From: a virus
DNA: 41,673 nucleotides
Strand: one strand, 5' to 3'
IMG/VR virus record: IMGVR_UViG_3300013128_000008
Location: 1 to 41,673 of that record
Both the position numbers and the translations under genes were made by a program. The notes beneath the pieces are model-generated. The model was given only the letters and a program-made list of their open reading frames with translations, ran no database searches and was not told where the DNA came from. How positions within the stretch are numbered: the stretch's first letter is position 1; each line of letters starts with the position of its first letter. Shown here in pieces: positions 7,432-14,217 of the stretch.

Positions 7432-7598
7432 TTCCGAACTAGACAGAACTTGAAGTCCTGGATGTTTCCAGCGAGGTCGAACTGACCTATTAGCTTGTCG
7501 AGGGCCTCACTCAAGGACTTAGCTGAGACGTACGCGTCCAACAGCTTGCCTTGCTTGGTGAGCACTACAATGTAGTAGCAGGACCTAGTTGCCTCCAT
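7428..7598 (-). CDS. Small hypothetical protein (56 aa)
   Basis: ATG 7598 has a GAGG ribosome site 7 bases upstream and lies about 30 bases downstream of a strong sigma70-like promoter (7631-7659). The protein begins MEATRSCYYIVVLTKQGK, then AYVSAKSLSEALDKLIG, and ends DFKFCLVRK. This looks like a compact beta-alpha-beta domain. It appears to be the first gene of a short minus-strand unit running to about 6482. No family was recognised, but promoter, ribosome site and codon use together make it a convincing gene. Confidence 0.7.
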   Translation of the reverse strand: MEATRSCYYIVVLTKQGKLLDAYVSAKSLSEALDKLIGQFDLAGNIQDFKFCLVRK

Positions 7599-7630
7599 GA
7601 GTATACCTCATCAACTGTGCCCTCTCTAGT

Positions 7631-7659
7631 ACAGTAACACTATGTCTGGAATGTGTCAA
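7631..7659 (-). promoter_or_regulatory. Sigma70-like promoter for the 7598-6482 unit
   Basis: On the minus strand a perfect -35 box TTGACA (7659-7654) is followed after 17 bases by TACTGT (7636-7631). It points at the 56-aa gene, whose ATG is 32 bases beyond the -10 box. It is back to back with the patatin promoter. Confidence 0.7.
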
Positions 7660-7669
7660 GCACTTTCAC

Positions 7670-7698
7670 TTGGCAGGAACGTACATAGCTGCTACATT
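7670..7698 (+). promoter_or_regulatory. Promoter for the patatin gene, leaderless geometry
   Basis: TTGGCA (7670-7675), a 17-base spacer and TACATT (7693-7698) place the expected transcription start at about the ATG of the patatin gene (7706). There is no ribosome site upstream of that ATG, which agrees with leaderless translation. The -35 boxes of this promoter and the opposing one are only 10 bases apart. Confidence 0.6.
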
Positions 7699-7705
7699 CA
7701 AGCCC

Positions 7706-8560
7706 ATGAGGGCGCTAGTACTTTCAGGTGGCGGTAGTAAAGGTGCGTACCAAGTAGGAGCACTCCGTCGTCTCGCTGAGAATGGCGAGAGGTATGACCT
7801 ATTCTCTGGCGTCTCCGTAGGATCCATCAACGCCACACAGCTTGCCCAGCATACCAGCCTGCCTCCTGCAATCGAGAGACTCACTGAGTTGTGGGCCAGT
7901 GTCAGGACAGAGGACGTTGCCAAGAAGCGTTTCCTAGGGCCGCTGAGCCTGCTCTGGGCTCCGTCAATTTACACCGCTGAGCCTATGCGGAAGCTGATCT
8001 CGGACAACCTGGACTACGACGCCCTGCTCCGAAGCGGCAAGAAGCTCCAGATAGTAAGCGTGAACCTGCACACGGGTGGTACACACATTTGCACCGAGCA
8101 GGTTCCTCGCGAAGAACTAATTGACAACATTCTCGCGTCTTCAGTTGCGCCCATCGTCTACCCGCCTGTGCTACTCGGCGGCGAAGCGTATGTGGACGGC
8201 GGCGTGAGACATGTTTCCCCGCTGGATGCAGCCATCCAGGCAGGTGCAGTGGACATTGACCTGATCCTCTGTGGCGGGCAGAAGCAGCGCCGCTGGGACT
8301 CGAAGGTCACGAACATCCTGTCGTACGCAGACCGTATGATTGACCTAATGCTCGCAGAGATCATCGAGAACGACCTGGTAATGACAGAGCTACACACCAA
8401 GCTGAAGCTAGTGGACAGCACTCACACCAAGAGGGCTATCAACCTCAGGGTATGCCGTCCGGAAGTCACGCTTGACGTGGAGTCTACGAAGTTCATCCCA
8501 GCGGTTTCGCAGGAGCTCATGCGTAAGGGCTACGCAGACGCCATGTGTGCCTTTGGCTAG
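7706..8560 (+). CDS. Patatin-like phospholipase
   Basis: A serine lipid acyl hydrolase of 284 residues. The oxyanion-hole loop SGGGSKGAYQVG lies at residues 7-18, the nucleophile elbow GVSVG has Ser37, and the catalytic Asp is in DGG at 164-166, so the Ser-Asp dyad is complete. Members cleave fatty acyl chains from membrane lipids. For a phage, possible roles are host membrane remodelling or lysis support, but nothing here decides between them. There is no signal peptide, so the product should be cytoplasmic. ATG 7706 gives the canonical start MRALVLSGGG; a TTG at 7670 is in frame but lies in the promoter. Its stop overlaps the convergent 52-aa gene by 4 bp. Confidence 0.92.
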   Translation: MRALVLSGGGSKGAYQVGALRRLAENGERYDLFSGVSVGSINATQLAQHTSLPPAIERLTELWASVRTEDVAKKRFLGPLSLLWAPSIYTAEPMRKLISDNLDYDALLRSGKKLQIVSVNLHTGGTHICTEQVPREELIDNILASSVAPIVYPPVLLGGEAYVDGGVRHVSPLDAAIQAGAVDIDLILCGGQKQRRWDSKVTNILSYADRMIDLMLAEIIENDLVMTELHTKLKLVDSTHTKRAINLRVCRPEVTLDVESTKFIPAVSQELMRKGYADAMCAFG

Positions 8561-8715
8561 GGTGCGTCTACAATCTCTCCGGTGATGGAGATTACCTGTA
8601 GGCGCGTCATCCTCGTGCGATCCTTGCGTTCTTCCTGGTCTTCAGCCTCTTGTTCAGGCTTGACCGAGGCGGTAACGTCAAGGTCAGGGTCGAGAAGGTT
8701 GAGTACAATGACCAT
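8557..8715 (-). CDS. Small acidic hypothetical protein (52 aa)
   Basis: ATG 8715 is preceded by AAAGGAG 10 bases upstream and by a near-consensus promoter (8738-8766). The protein starts MVIVLNLLDPDLDVTASV, has a highly charged centre (EQEAEDQEERKDRTR), and ends with a short strand-like segment LQVISITGEIV. It is a single-gene unit convergent with the patatin gene. The function is unknown. The strength of its own signals makes it more credible than the plus-strand frame over the same bases. Confidence 0.65.
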   Translation of the reverse strand: MVIVLNLLDPDLDVTASVKPEQEAEDQEERKDRTRMTRLQVISITGEIVDAP

Positions 8716-8737
8716 AGAGGCAGCACTCCTTTACTAC

Positions 8738-8766
8738 ATGATAGATCGGGTGCTGCTGCTTGTCAA
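8738..8766 (-). promoter_or_regulatory. Strong sigma70-like promoter
   Basis: TTGACA (8766-8761), 17-base spacer, TATCAT (8743-8738) on the minus strand. It reads into the 52-aa gene, leaving a leader of roughly 15-20 bases that contains its AAAGGAG ribosome site. No equally good promoter was seen for the divergent dam gene. Confidence 0.7.
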
Positions 8767-8855
8767 CTCTTGACTATCTCGGTCTTACTTTAGGAACGCC
8801 GCAATGAGAGCGGTTTTCACTGGCACGACGATCATAACCTGGTAGGGTAGCGGTG

Positions 8856-9377
8856 ATGGATCAAACCACCCTCAGTAAGATGGTCTCCAGCGCCAACCAG
8901 CACTGGAATACTCCTCCCGAAGTCCTAGACCCGATCTACCAGAAGTTCGGCACAATCGGACTAGACCCCTGTTCCAACTCGAACAGCATCGTTCAGGCAA
9001 ACAACAAGTTCGCCGGACCCGACATCGACCACGACGGTCTGGCGGAGTCGTGGCAGGGTTACGGCCTTGTCTTTGTGAACCCACCGTACGGTCGCAAAAT
9101 CAAGCACTGGGTTAAGAAGTGCGCCGACGAAGCTGCGCTTGCCAAGAACGCAGGCACCAACACGGAGATCATCCTCCTGGGGCCAGCGCGCACGGATACG
9201 AAGTTCTTCCAGAAGATTGTTTGTCCTACGGCGGACAAAGCTATCCTCTGGGAAGGACGTTTGACGTTCCTTGGCGCGCCCGCACCAGCGGTATTCCCGT
9301 CGTTCCTGGCCTATTGGGGACCGAACGCGGACAAGTTCATGATGGCCTACCTTGGAAAAGGTTGGTTCATCCTCTGA
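8856..9377 (+). CDS. dam: Phage DNA N6-adenine methyltransferase (Dam-type)
   Basis: It transfers a methyl group from S-adenosylmethionine to adenine N6 in DNA, probably protecting phage DNA from host restriction or marking it for regulation. The 173-residue protein has the compact layout of the phage Dam family: an N-terminal HWNTPPEVLDPIY segment, IGLDPCSNSNS (the D-x-C SAM-region block), and the catalytic NPPY (75-78), then a C-terminal FLGAPAPAVFPSFLAYWG block. ATG 8856 is preferred over the adjacent GTG 8853. Its last 16 codons including the stop lie within a 60 bp sequence repeated exactly at 11646-11705. It is convergent with the tail-fibre gene, with one base between the stops. Confidence 0.93.
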   Translation: MDQTTLSKMVSSANQHWNTPPEVLDPIYQKFGTIGLDPCSNSNSIVQANNKFAGPDIDHDGLAESWQGYGLVFVNPPYGRKIKHWVKKCADEAALAKNAGTNTEIILLGPARTDTKFFQKIVCPTADKAILWEGRLTFLGAPAPAVFPSFLAYWGPNADKFMMAYLGKGWFIL

Positions 9378-9389
9378 ATCAGAGCGCGA
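9330..9389. repeat. Direct repeat A, copy 1 (60 bp exact)
   Basis: This 60 bp block covers the last 16 codons of dam (through its stop at 9377) and the last codons of the convergent tail-fibre gene. An exact copy lies at 11646-11705. It marks the left edge of unit 1 of the tail-module tandem duplication. Confidence 0.95.
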
Positions 9390-11598
9390 CCTTCTCGCCC
9401 ACATGAATGATGATGCTCGACTGCGAGAACGCGAAGCCAATGCGGATGGACGTAGATCCAACTGCGGTAGGAACCGTGCTCGTGAGCAGACCGGCCGTGG
9501 AGTCACTGAGGTAGACGGGCGTGTTCGCCGTGAGTCCCGAGAGCCCATCGACGTAGCCGCCCATCGCGACCAGAGCGCGTTCACCCGCGAGGCCGGTTCC
9601 TTCGACGGCGATGACGACGCCGAAGGCGTTGTCCGTGTTGTTCGCTGTGATCGGATCTGCCTTCACGACGGTCGAGGTCGCGGCGTCCATCGCGACGACA
9701 TCCTGCACCGCGACGCCTCCGGTCCCGATGACGAACTCGCGGAGGAGCGCGGTCGCGTAGAGACGGCCACCCTTCGTGAGCAGGGTCTCTCCTGCGGAGC
9801 CCGCACGCAACGCCAGATCGGCGACAGTGCCGTCTGCGGTGTTCGTACCGGGCCGCATGAGCAGGCGACCCAGGTTGTTCACGTCGAGCGGATCGCTTCC
9901 GACGTTCGTGGTGTAGGCGTCGAAGCCCTTGACCGTCGTCCCGGTGCCGCTGCCCATGCGGACGACCGAGTGCCCGATCACGGGGATTGGAGCCGCAGGC
10001 TCGCCCACCGTCATGAGCGCCGGGTCCACCACGAGCACGTTCGTGCCGCCCGTGCGCGCGTTGATGAGGACGTTCAATCCTCCCGCTGCGTTCAGGTCGA
10101 GAACGATGCCGGTTCCCTGATGCTCGATGGCCGTTGCGATGCCGCCGCTGAAAGCGTTCGACACGATGATCTGAGCGGCCCCCGCGTTGCCTGCCTGGTC
10201 GATGTCGAGACCCAGAGCGGGTGCTGAGAAACCCACGTCCACGTCGAGTGCAGCACCGCTGCCTGCGGTGGAGAAGTCCACATGGACGCCCGCACCAGAC
10301 GAGGTGACGAGAAGCGCGTCGCTCACACCTGCGTGATGGACTTCCAGCGCAGGGTTGGGGTTGCCGAAGGGCCCCACGACGCGGCTGGCCGGAGTTGTCG
10401 CGCCCGCACCCACGAGCAGCGCAGGACGCCCGCTGCCCGAATGGTTGACACTGATGCCCTCACCCGCCGAGTTCGCTCCGTTGGAGATGTTGAGCGCGTC
10501 ACCCGCCGTGTTCGCGATGGTCGGGTTCTTCGTGATCTCCAAGCCACTGCCGACGTTCGGCGTGGTCGAGGTGATCAACATGACGCGCCCATCCGGGTTC
10601 GTCGCGGCGTCGATGATGTCGATCGCCCCCGTGAGGTCGAGCGTGATGTCCGGCCCGCCGTCGTAGGCACCCTGGAGGTCCGTGACGCCACCGCCACCAC
10701 CTGCGGTGAAGGCAGTAACCGTTACCCACCAGTTCGTACCGTCAGAAGACACGTCCCACTGGCCACGAGCAGCGGTGTTAGACCCCTGGAGGTCGAAGTT
10801 AGCGGCTACACCATTGATTAGCTCAGCAACGTCAGGAGCAAGCGTGATCTTGTTGGTACCTGTATTGGTCTTCGTAATCCTGAAATGACGACCAAGGCCC
10901 TGAATAGTAGGATCAGGAAGCGTGAGCGTTACGTCACCGCCCGTCGTATTTACGAAGAGCTGACGGTCCTTCTGGACGAGAGTCGTGCTCACGGTGACCG
11001 TCTGCGCATCTACTGCGTCGATACGAATCCACCATGCGTCTCCAGCGTCATCACCAGTCTGAACATAGAGACGCCCAGAATCACCAACGCCCTCCTGCCA
11101 GAACGAGCCAGGAAGAAAGCCCACAATATTATTGTCAGTGCCGTCCACTGGAGCGGTGCCCGCACCATACCGAAGGCGCGACTGCGGAGAAGTAGAGAAT
11201 GTGAACCAGTTAGTCCCGTCGCAGTAGACCATCCACGCCACATACGGGAGCGAGAAGCCCGAGGAACTAACCGGATTCTCTGCGCCGTACAAGACACGAT
11301 TGGCTGCAACGTTGTCGATGCTCTCCAGACCCGCACGCACAAGCGTGATCGTACCGGTCGCAGGACCGTTGGTCTTGCGGATGATGTACACTCGACCAGC
11401 AGCAGCCGCTGGGAGCGTGAGGTTGAGTACGCCAGGAGCGATTGCCGTGGTGTCCACGTTCACAATCGCGTTGCTCGAAGGCAGAGTCTGAGACGCAACC
11501 GCCGAAACGTAGGCGTAAGAACCCCCCAAGGTAGCAGGGTCGATTGCGGCGCTGAAAACACCAGTTACATTGTCGCGGGCTACAAGACGATCTGACAT
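9379..11598 (-). CDS. Tail-fibre-like structural protein (739 aa)
   Basis: A large, low-charge protein rich in Gly, Ala, Thr, Val and Asn with many short beta-strand-like repeats, typical of trimeric tail fibres or spikes. Repeated features include DGTNWF and DGTNWWVTVTA (residues about 130 and 290), strings such as ALDVDVGFSAPALGLDID and NAFSGGIATAIEHQGTG that suggest a beta-helix, and a C-terminal module (TANTPVYLSDSTAGLLTS) resembling a beta-barrel tip. The first 25 residues (SDRLVARDNVTGVFSAAIDP) are nearly identical to those of the product of 13010-13489, which probably form the shared attachment end. The ATG lies 10 bases after a TAAACT -10 box. A receptor-binding role is inferred from composition and position. 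Confidence 0.75.
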   Translation of the reverse strand: MSDRLVARDNVTGVFSAAIDPATLGGSYAYVSAVASQTLPSSNAIVNVDTTAIAPGVLNLTLPAAAAGRVYIIRKTNGPATGTITLVRAGLESIDNVAANRVLYGAENPVSSSGFSLPYVAWMVYCDGTNWFTFSTSPQSRLRYGAGTAPVDGTDNNIVGFLPGSFWQEGVGDSGRLYVQTGDDAGDAWWIRIDAVDAQTVTVSTTLVQKDRQLFVNTTGGDVTLTLPDPTIQGLGRHFRITKTNTGTNKITLAPDVAELINGVAANFDLQGSNTAARGQWDVSSDGTNWWVTVTAFTAGGGGGVTDLQGAYDGGPDITLDLTGAIDIIDAATNPDGRVMLITSTTPNVGSGLEITKNPTIANTAGDALNISNGANSAGEGISVNHSGSGRPALLVGAGATTPASRVVGPFGNPNPALEVHHAGVSDALLVTSSGAGVHVDFSTAGSGAALDVDVGFSAPALGLDIDQAGNAGAAQIIVSNAFSGGIATAIEHQGTGIVLDLNAAGGLNVLINARTGGTNVLVVDPALMTVGEPAAPIPVIGHSVVRMGSGTGTTVKGFDAYTTNVGSDPLDVNNLGRLLMRPGTNTADGTVADLALRAGSAGETLLTKGGRLYATALLREFVIGTGGVAVQDVVAMDAATSTVVKADPITANNTDNAFGVVIAVEGTGLAGERALVAMGGYVDGLSGLTANTPVYLSDSTAGLLTSTVPTAVGSTSIRIGFAFSQSSIIIHVGEKVAL

Positions 11599-11607
11599 AG
11601 TGGCAAA

Positions 11608-11645
11608 CAGTTTAGCGCATCTAGGCTAACAACACAACTCAAATA
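11608..11645. repeat. Direct repeat B, copy 1 (38 bp exact)
   Basis: Identical to 13500-13537. It lies directly upstream of the tail-fibre ATG (minus strand) and abuts repeat A copy 2 with no base between. Homology of lower identity extends leftward to about 11521, through the shared N-terminal codons. Its right edge includes the 7 bases that, in the other copy, form the metallophosphoesterase 3' end. Confidence 0.95.
11609..11637 (-). promoter_or_regulatory. Duplicated promoter of tail-fibre gene 1
   Basis: Within repeat B on the minus strand: TTGTGT (11637-11632), 17-base spacer, TAAACT (11614-11609). The ATG follows 10 bases later with no ribosome site, so the transcript would be leaderless or nearly so. 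The offset to ATG differs by one base from the second copy, which argues that the conserved block is regulatory rather than coding. Confidence 0.5.
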
Positions 11646-11693
11646 GACAAGTTCATGATGGCCTACCTTGGAAAAGGTTGGTTCATCCTCTGA
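11646..11693 (+). pseudogene. Remnant of the dam 3' end (16 codons with stop)
   Basis: Bases identical to the last 16 codons of dam, reading DKFMMAYLGKGWFIL then TGA, but with no methyltransferase sequence before them. The block is a by-product of the tandem duplication: the junction with repeat B at 11645/11646 is abrupt. Confidence 0.9.
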
Positions 11694-11705
11694 ATCAGAG
11701 CGCGA
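11646..11705. repeat. Direct repeat A, copy 2 (60 bp exact)
   Basis: Exact second copy of 9330-9389, located between the tail-fibre 1 promoter and the 90-aa gene. It contains the dam 3' remnant and, on the minus strand, a vestige of codons equivalent to the fibre 1 C-terminus (IAL then stop), which no longer belong to a gene. Confidence 0.95.
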
Positions 11706-11730
11706 TGGTGGTTGTCCGTCCACCGCATCG

Positions 11731-12003
11731 TTAGTTGACGTTCTTTGGGTCGTCGATAACGTAGTCTGTCGTGTCGATCCCGAAGGTTCCGGGGCCAGGG
11801 TACGAAGCACCGATCGTGTCGGGGCCCGCAGTCTGCCACCGCACCTCGTAGCCGCCGATCGTGGACCAGACACGGTTTGTCACGAGCGGTGGTGCAGGCG
11901 GAGTACCCGGAAGTGTCCCGACGTCACGAAAGTCGATCGCACGCCCGAACTGAACGCGATCAACATTGATTTCTATATCGCGGAAGTCGTCTAGAGTTGC
12001 CAT
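11731..12003 (-). CDS. Hypothetical tail-module protein (90 aa)
   Basis: ATG 12003 has GAGG just upstream. The protein is soluble, starts MATLDDFRDIEINVDRVQFG, has a Pro-rich centre (GTLPGTPPAPP), then a strand-rich end (VWSTIGGYEVRWQTAG and TTDYVIDD). The composition suits a small virion or tail-associated protein. It is the last gene of unit 2 of the duplication, downstream of two structural genes on the same strand with a 9-base gap. No family was recognised. Roughly 25 bases separate its stop from repeat A copy 2. Confidence 0.55.
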   Translation of the reverse strand: MATLDDFRDIEINVDRVQFGRAIDFRDVGTLPGTPPAPPLVTNRVWSTIGGYEVRWQTAGPDTIGASYPGPGTFGIDTTDYVIDDPKNVN

Positions 12004-12012
12004 GGTTCCTCA

Positions 12013-13008
12013 TCAGGGGATCGGCACAGGCTGCGGAGCCGGTGGCCACGGAAAGCACCAGGTGCCGCTGTTAGCGCCGGTACACCAGCCAAGCCCGTTC
12101 TGATCCAACCCGTAGAACCCAAAAGTGCGGGTCAGCGGCAGCATACGGAGCGAGGTAGGATGCACTGTGCCCTTTGCGCACTCGTTTGTGGAGGTGACCC
12201 ACAAAGGTGCGGCGATTGCGCTGAAGCCGGTGATTGGATCAACCTGACCGTTGTTGGCCCAGAAAGAAGAAGTGTCGGGAGAACTCATCTGGCGTCGGGT
12301 GTAGGTAGGTCCAGCGGCCCAATCCCATCCGCTCCAGTCGCTGTTGGATGCGTTGTAGACGACGGGATCGATGTCAGCCGACGACTCGTTTGCGATGATC
12401 GGCTCCAACGACCAGTACCTGACCTCCGCGAGAGTAGTGTTTCTGACAGAGAACCACCCCAGCGGACGTCCACCATCCACGCCTGGCGTCGTGTCGGCCC
12501 ACATATGAACAGTGGATGCGGTGTTAAAACCAAACAGATCAACTCCAGTAGAGTTGCGGGTCGAGCCAAAGAAGAAATACTCATCACCGGCACCGCTCGT
12601 CGGCGCACCTGGAGCCGTAGTAGCGTTGGCCGTCGCGCCGTTGAAGCCGCTGCTGCCAGCGCGAGCCACGGCGATGATTCCGTAGGAGGCCCAAGCTCCA
12701 GCGCCTGTGCCGCTGGTCATCTGCAACAGAACTTGACGACCGGCGGGATCTTCCAGCACGCACCACGCGCTCGCGTTGCCCGCGTCTCCTGCAACGACCG
12801 GCGTGCTGTTTGTGCGGACGTTGCCGGTAGCCCACACGTCGTATATCGGCCCAGGCGTGATGCCGTTCCACTCAAACAAAACGTCGCCATCGCCACTGCC
12901 GCGCACGACGTAACCAGCGGACACAGCGAGAACTTTCAGCTCAAAGAACTTCTGGCCAGCGTACTGCGTCGCGCCCTGCCCCTGATTCACGTTGAAGATC
13001 TGTGCCAT
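12013..13008 (-). CDS. Probable tail or virion structural protein (331 aa)
   Basis: A strong GGAGGT ribosome site lies 8 bases before ATG 13008. The protein is rich in Gly, Ala, Ser, Thr, Trp and Asn with few charges, as in many phage structural beta proteins. Examples are FELKVLAVSAGYVVRG near the N-terminus, FFFGSTRNSTGVDLFGF in the middle, and a Pro-rich C-terminus (FPWPPAPQPVPIP). Four Cys residues occur late and could be structural. It lies between the short fibre-like gene (one base upstream) and the 90-aa gene, so the three probably form one structure. It could be a fibre shaft, tip or head decoration; the function is inferred from composition and context only. Confidence 0.55.
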   Translation of the reverse strand: MAQIFNVNQGQGATQYAGQKFFELKVLAVSAGYVVRGSGDGDVLFEWNGITPGPIYDVWATGNVRTNSTPVVAGDAGNASAWCVLEDPAGRQVLLQMTSGTGAGAWASYGIIAVARAGSSGFNGATANATTAPGAPTSGAGDEYFFFGSTRNSTGVDLFGFNTASTVHMWADTTPGVDGGRPLGWFSVRNTTLAEVRYWSLEPIIANESSADIDPVVYNASNSDWSGWDWAAGPTYTRRQMSSPDTSSFWANNGQVDPITGFSAIAAPLWVTSTNECAKGTVHPTSLRMLPLTRTFGFYGLDQNGLGWCTGANSGTWCFPWPPAPQPVPIP

Positions 13009-13009
13009 T

Positions 13010-13489
13010 TCAGCTTACCTCCAGCCCTGCCCAACGAACAACGAGTGAGTTTGCCGGTCCCGACCACTCGGCGCGGATCTCGTACATGCGAAGCGCCGCG
13101 ACCATGACACTGAGGCTTGGCGTGGTTGGATCCGTCGTGAACGGTGCTGAGTCAAAAGACACAGGCGCATTGACCGTGGTATCGACCAGAGTCGCGATCT
13201 GCACACCAGCCGCAGGGGAGCCCGGTGCGCCACGGTCCCAGAGGGAGATCGTCGCAATAGGCGGCGAAGCCGGCGGCGACTGCACCAGCGTCCAGTAACC
13301 CCGGAACACGCGCGACGTGTAGAGCGATGCGTCGAACACGAAGCCGCCAACGACAGCCTGGACGCCGCTCGTCAGTTCCTCGTTCGTCGCGCCAGTCAGT
13401 TGCGAGATGCCACCCCCCAAGGTAGTAGGGTCTATTGTGGCGCTGAAAACACCAGTTACATTGTCGCGAGTTACAAGACGGTCGGCCAT
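13010..13489 (-). CDS. Short tail-fibre-like protein sharing N-terminus with fibre 1 (159 aa)
   Basis: The first 25 residues (ADRLVTRDNVTGVFSATIDP, then TLGGG) match those of the 739-aa fibre at both protein and DNA level, after which similarity stops. The rest is a beta-rich domain (FVFDASLYTSRVFRGYWTLV, TISLWDRGAPGSP, and near the end RMYEIRAEWSGPANSLVVRW) that could be a sandwich. It is the first gene of unit 2 and lies behind the second copy of the repeat B promoter. The shared N-terminus is probably the part that attaches to the tail, with the variable remainder exchanged. ATG 13489 lies 11 bases from the -10 box; in-frame TTG codons further upstream fall within the promoter. Confidence 0.65.
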   Translation of the reverse strand: MADRLVTRDNVTGVFSATIDPTTLGGGISQLTGATNEELTSGVQAVVGGFVFDASLYTSRVFRGYWTLVQSPPASPPIATISLWDRGAPGSPAAGVQIATLVDTTVNAPVSFDSAPFTTDPTTPSLSVMVAALRMYEIRAEWSGPANSLVVRWAGLEVS

Positions 13490-13499
13490 AGTGAACAAC

Positions 13500-13537
13500 C
13501 AGTTTAGCGCATCTAGGCTAACAACACAACTCAAATA
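13500..13537. repeat. Direct repeat B, copy 2 (38 bp exact)
   Basis: Exact copy of 11608-11645. Its right end includes the last 7 bases of the metallophosphoesterase gene (final Ile codon, stop and one more base), and its left end reaches the leader of the short fibre-like gene. It marks the right edge of the duplicated segment. Confidence 0.95.
13501..13529 (-). promoter_or_regulatory. Duplicated promoter of the short fibre-like gene
   Basis: TTGTGT (13529-13524), 17-base spacer, TAAACT (13506-13501) on the minus strand, identical to the copy before fibre 1. The ATG follows 11 bases after the -10 box without a ribosome site, again suggesting a leaderless or near-leaderless message. Confidence 0.5.
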
Positions 13538-14217
13538 TGTACTACTAGCGGTGACATATGTGCCACACCAGTCGAGTCAGCCGAGCATGCTGCGTTCACC
13601 ACGATAGTATCATACTGTGTAGCCTGTATGCCATATCCTGCATGTAGGTGCCCACAGACGTGATATTTGGGACGGACTACTTTGATGCGCTCCAATAGCT
13701 GCTTGCAGCCTGCGTGGCAGAGGACACGCTTGTCCCTGCCGACGTACCGGTTGGCTGGTACAGTCATATCCAGGACAAGGTCCCGAAAACCATACGGTGG
13801 GCCGTGAGTAATCAATACGTCGGTATCCAATGGTATTTTAGCCCAGTGGTCTTCCGTCTTTCTCGCGGACCGGTCCAACTGGAAAGCAAAGCCTTCCCCG
13901 AACCTTGGCGTATGAGGATCGCCGTAGAACTTTACACCCTCGATCTCGCAGGCACTGCCGTTGAGAATGAAGGCGTTGTGACGCGTAAAGTCGTCCTGGA
14001 TGACCTCGAATGTGCGCTCGGCGAACACGTCGTGGTTTCCGGGGATGGCAACCTTGTACCTGGCCTGTGAGAGCCCGAAAAACCACTTCTCGAACTCCGA
14101 GATCTCTGAGTACGCGCCACCTACAGTCCAGTCACCTGCATGGACAAGTACGTCGCACTCAGGAATCTTGATCATCTTGTGCTTGTTGTGGGTGTCGGAA
14201 ATGCAAACAATCTTCAT
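13531..14217 (-). CDS. Calcineurin-like metallophosphoesterase
   Basis: The 228-residue protein has the full set of metal-binding motifs: SDTHN near the N-terminus, VHAGDW, IPGNHDVF, ITHGPP and CGHLHAG. This supports a two-metal phosphoesterase acting on phosphomono- or diesters; the substrate is unknown. A Cys-containing insert (RVLCHAGCKQLLER) lies before the last motif. ATG 14217 overlaps the epimerase stop as ATGA, so the two are translationally coupled. This start gives the usual beginning MKIVCISDTH; an in-frame TTG upstream is not needed. Its final codons form the edge of repeat B. It is distinct from the SbcD-like nuclease gene at 22415-23515. Confidence 0.9.
   Translation of the reverse strand: MKIVCISDTHNKHKMIKIPECDVLVHAGDWTVGGAYSEISEFEKWFFGLSQARYKVAIPGNHDVFAERTFEVIQDDFTRHNAFILNGSACEIEGVKFYGDPHTPRFGEGFAFQLDRSARKTEDHWAKIPLDTDVLITHGPPYGFRDLVLDMTVPANRYVGRDKRVLCHAGCKQLLERIKVVRPKYHVCGHLHAGYGIQATQYDTIVVNAACSADSTGVAHMSPLVVHI

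Noticed and set aside
7706-8560. Patatin as a CBASS-type defence effector
   Set aside because: No nucleotidyltransferase or associated CBASS gene lies nearby, and the gene stands alone under its own promoter.
9352-10227. Long plus-strand frame opposite the tail-fibre gene
   Set aside because: It is arginine- and aspartate-rich with no fold-like pattern, and mirrors the codon structure of the convincing minus-strand fibre. It is a shadow frame.
11580-11873. Minus-strand frame running through repeats A and B
   Set aside because: Its sequence arises by chance from the dam remnant read backwards and the promoter block. It has serine- and arginine-rich low-complexity content, and overlaps the fibre start in another frame.
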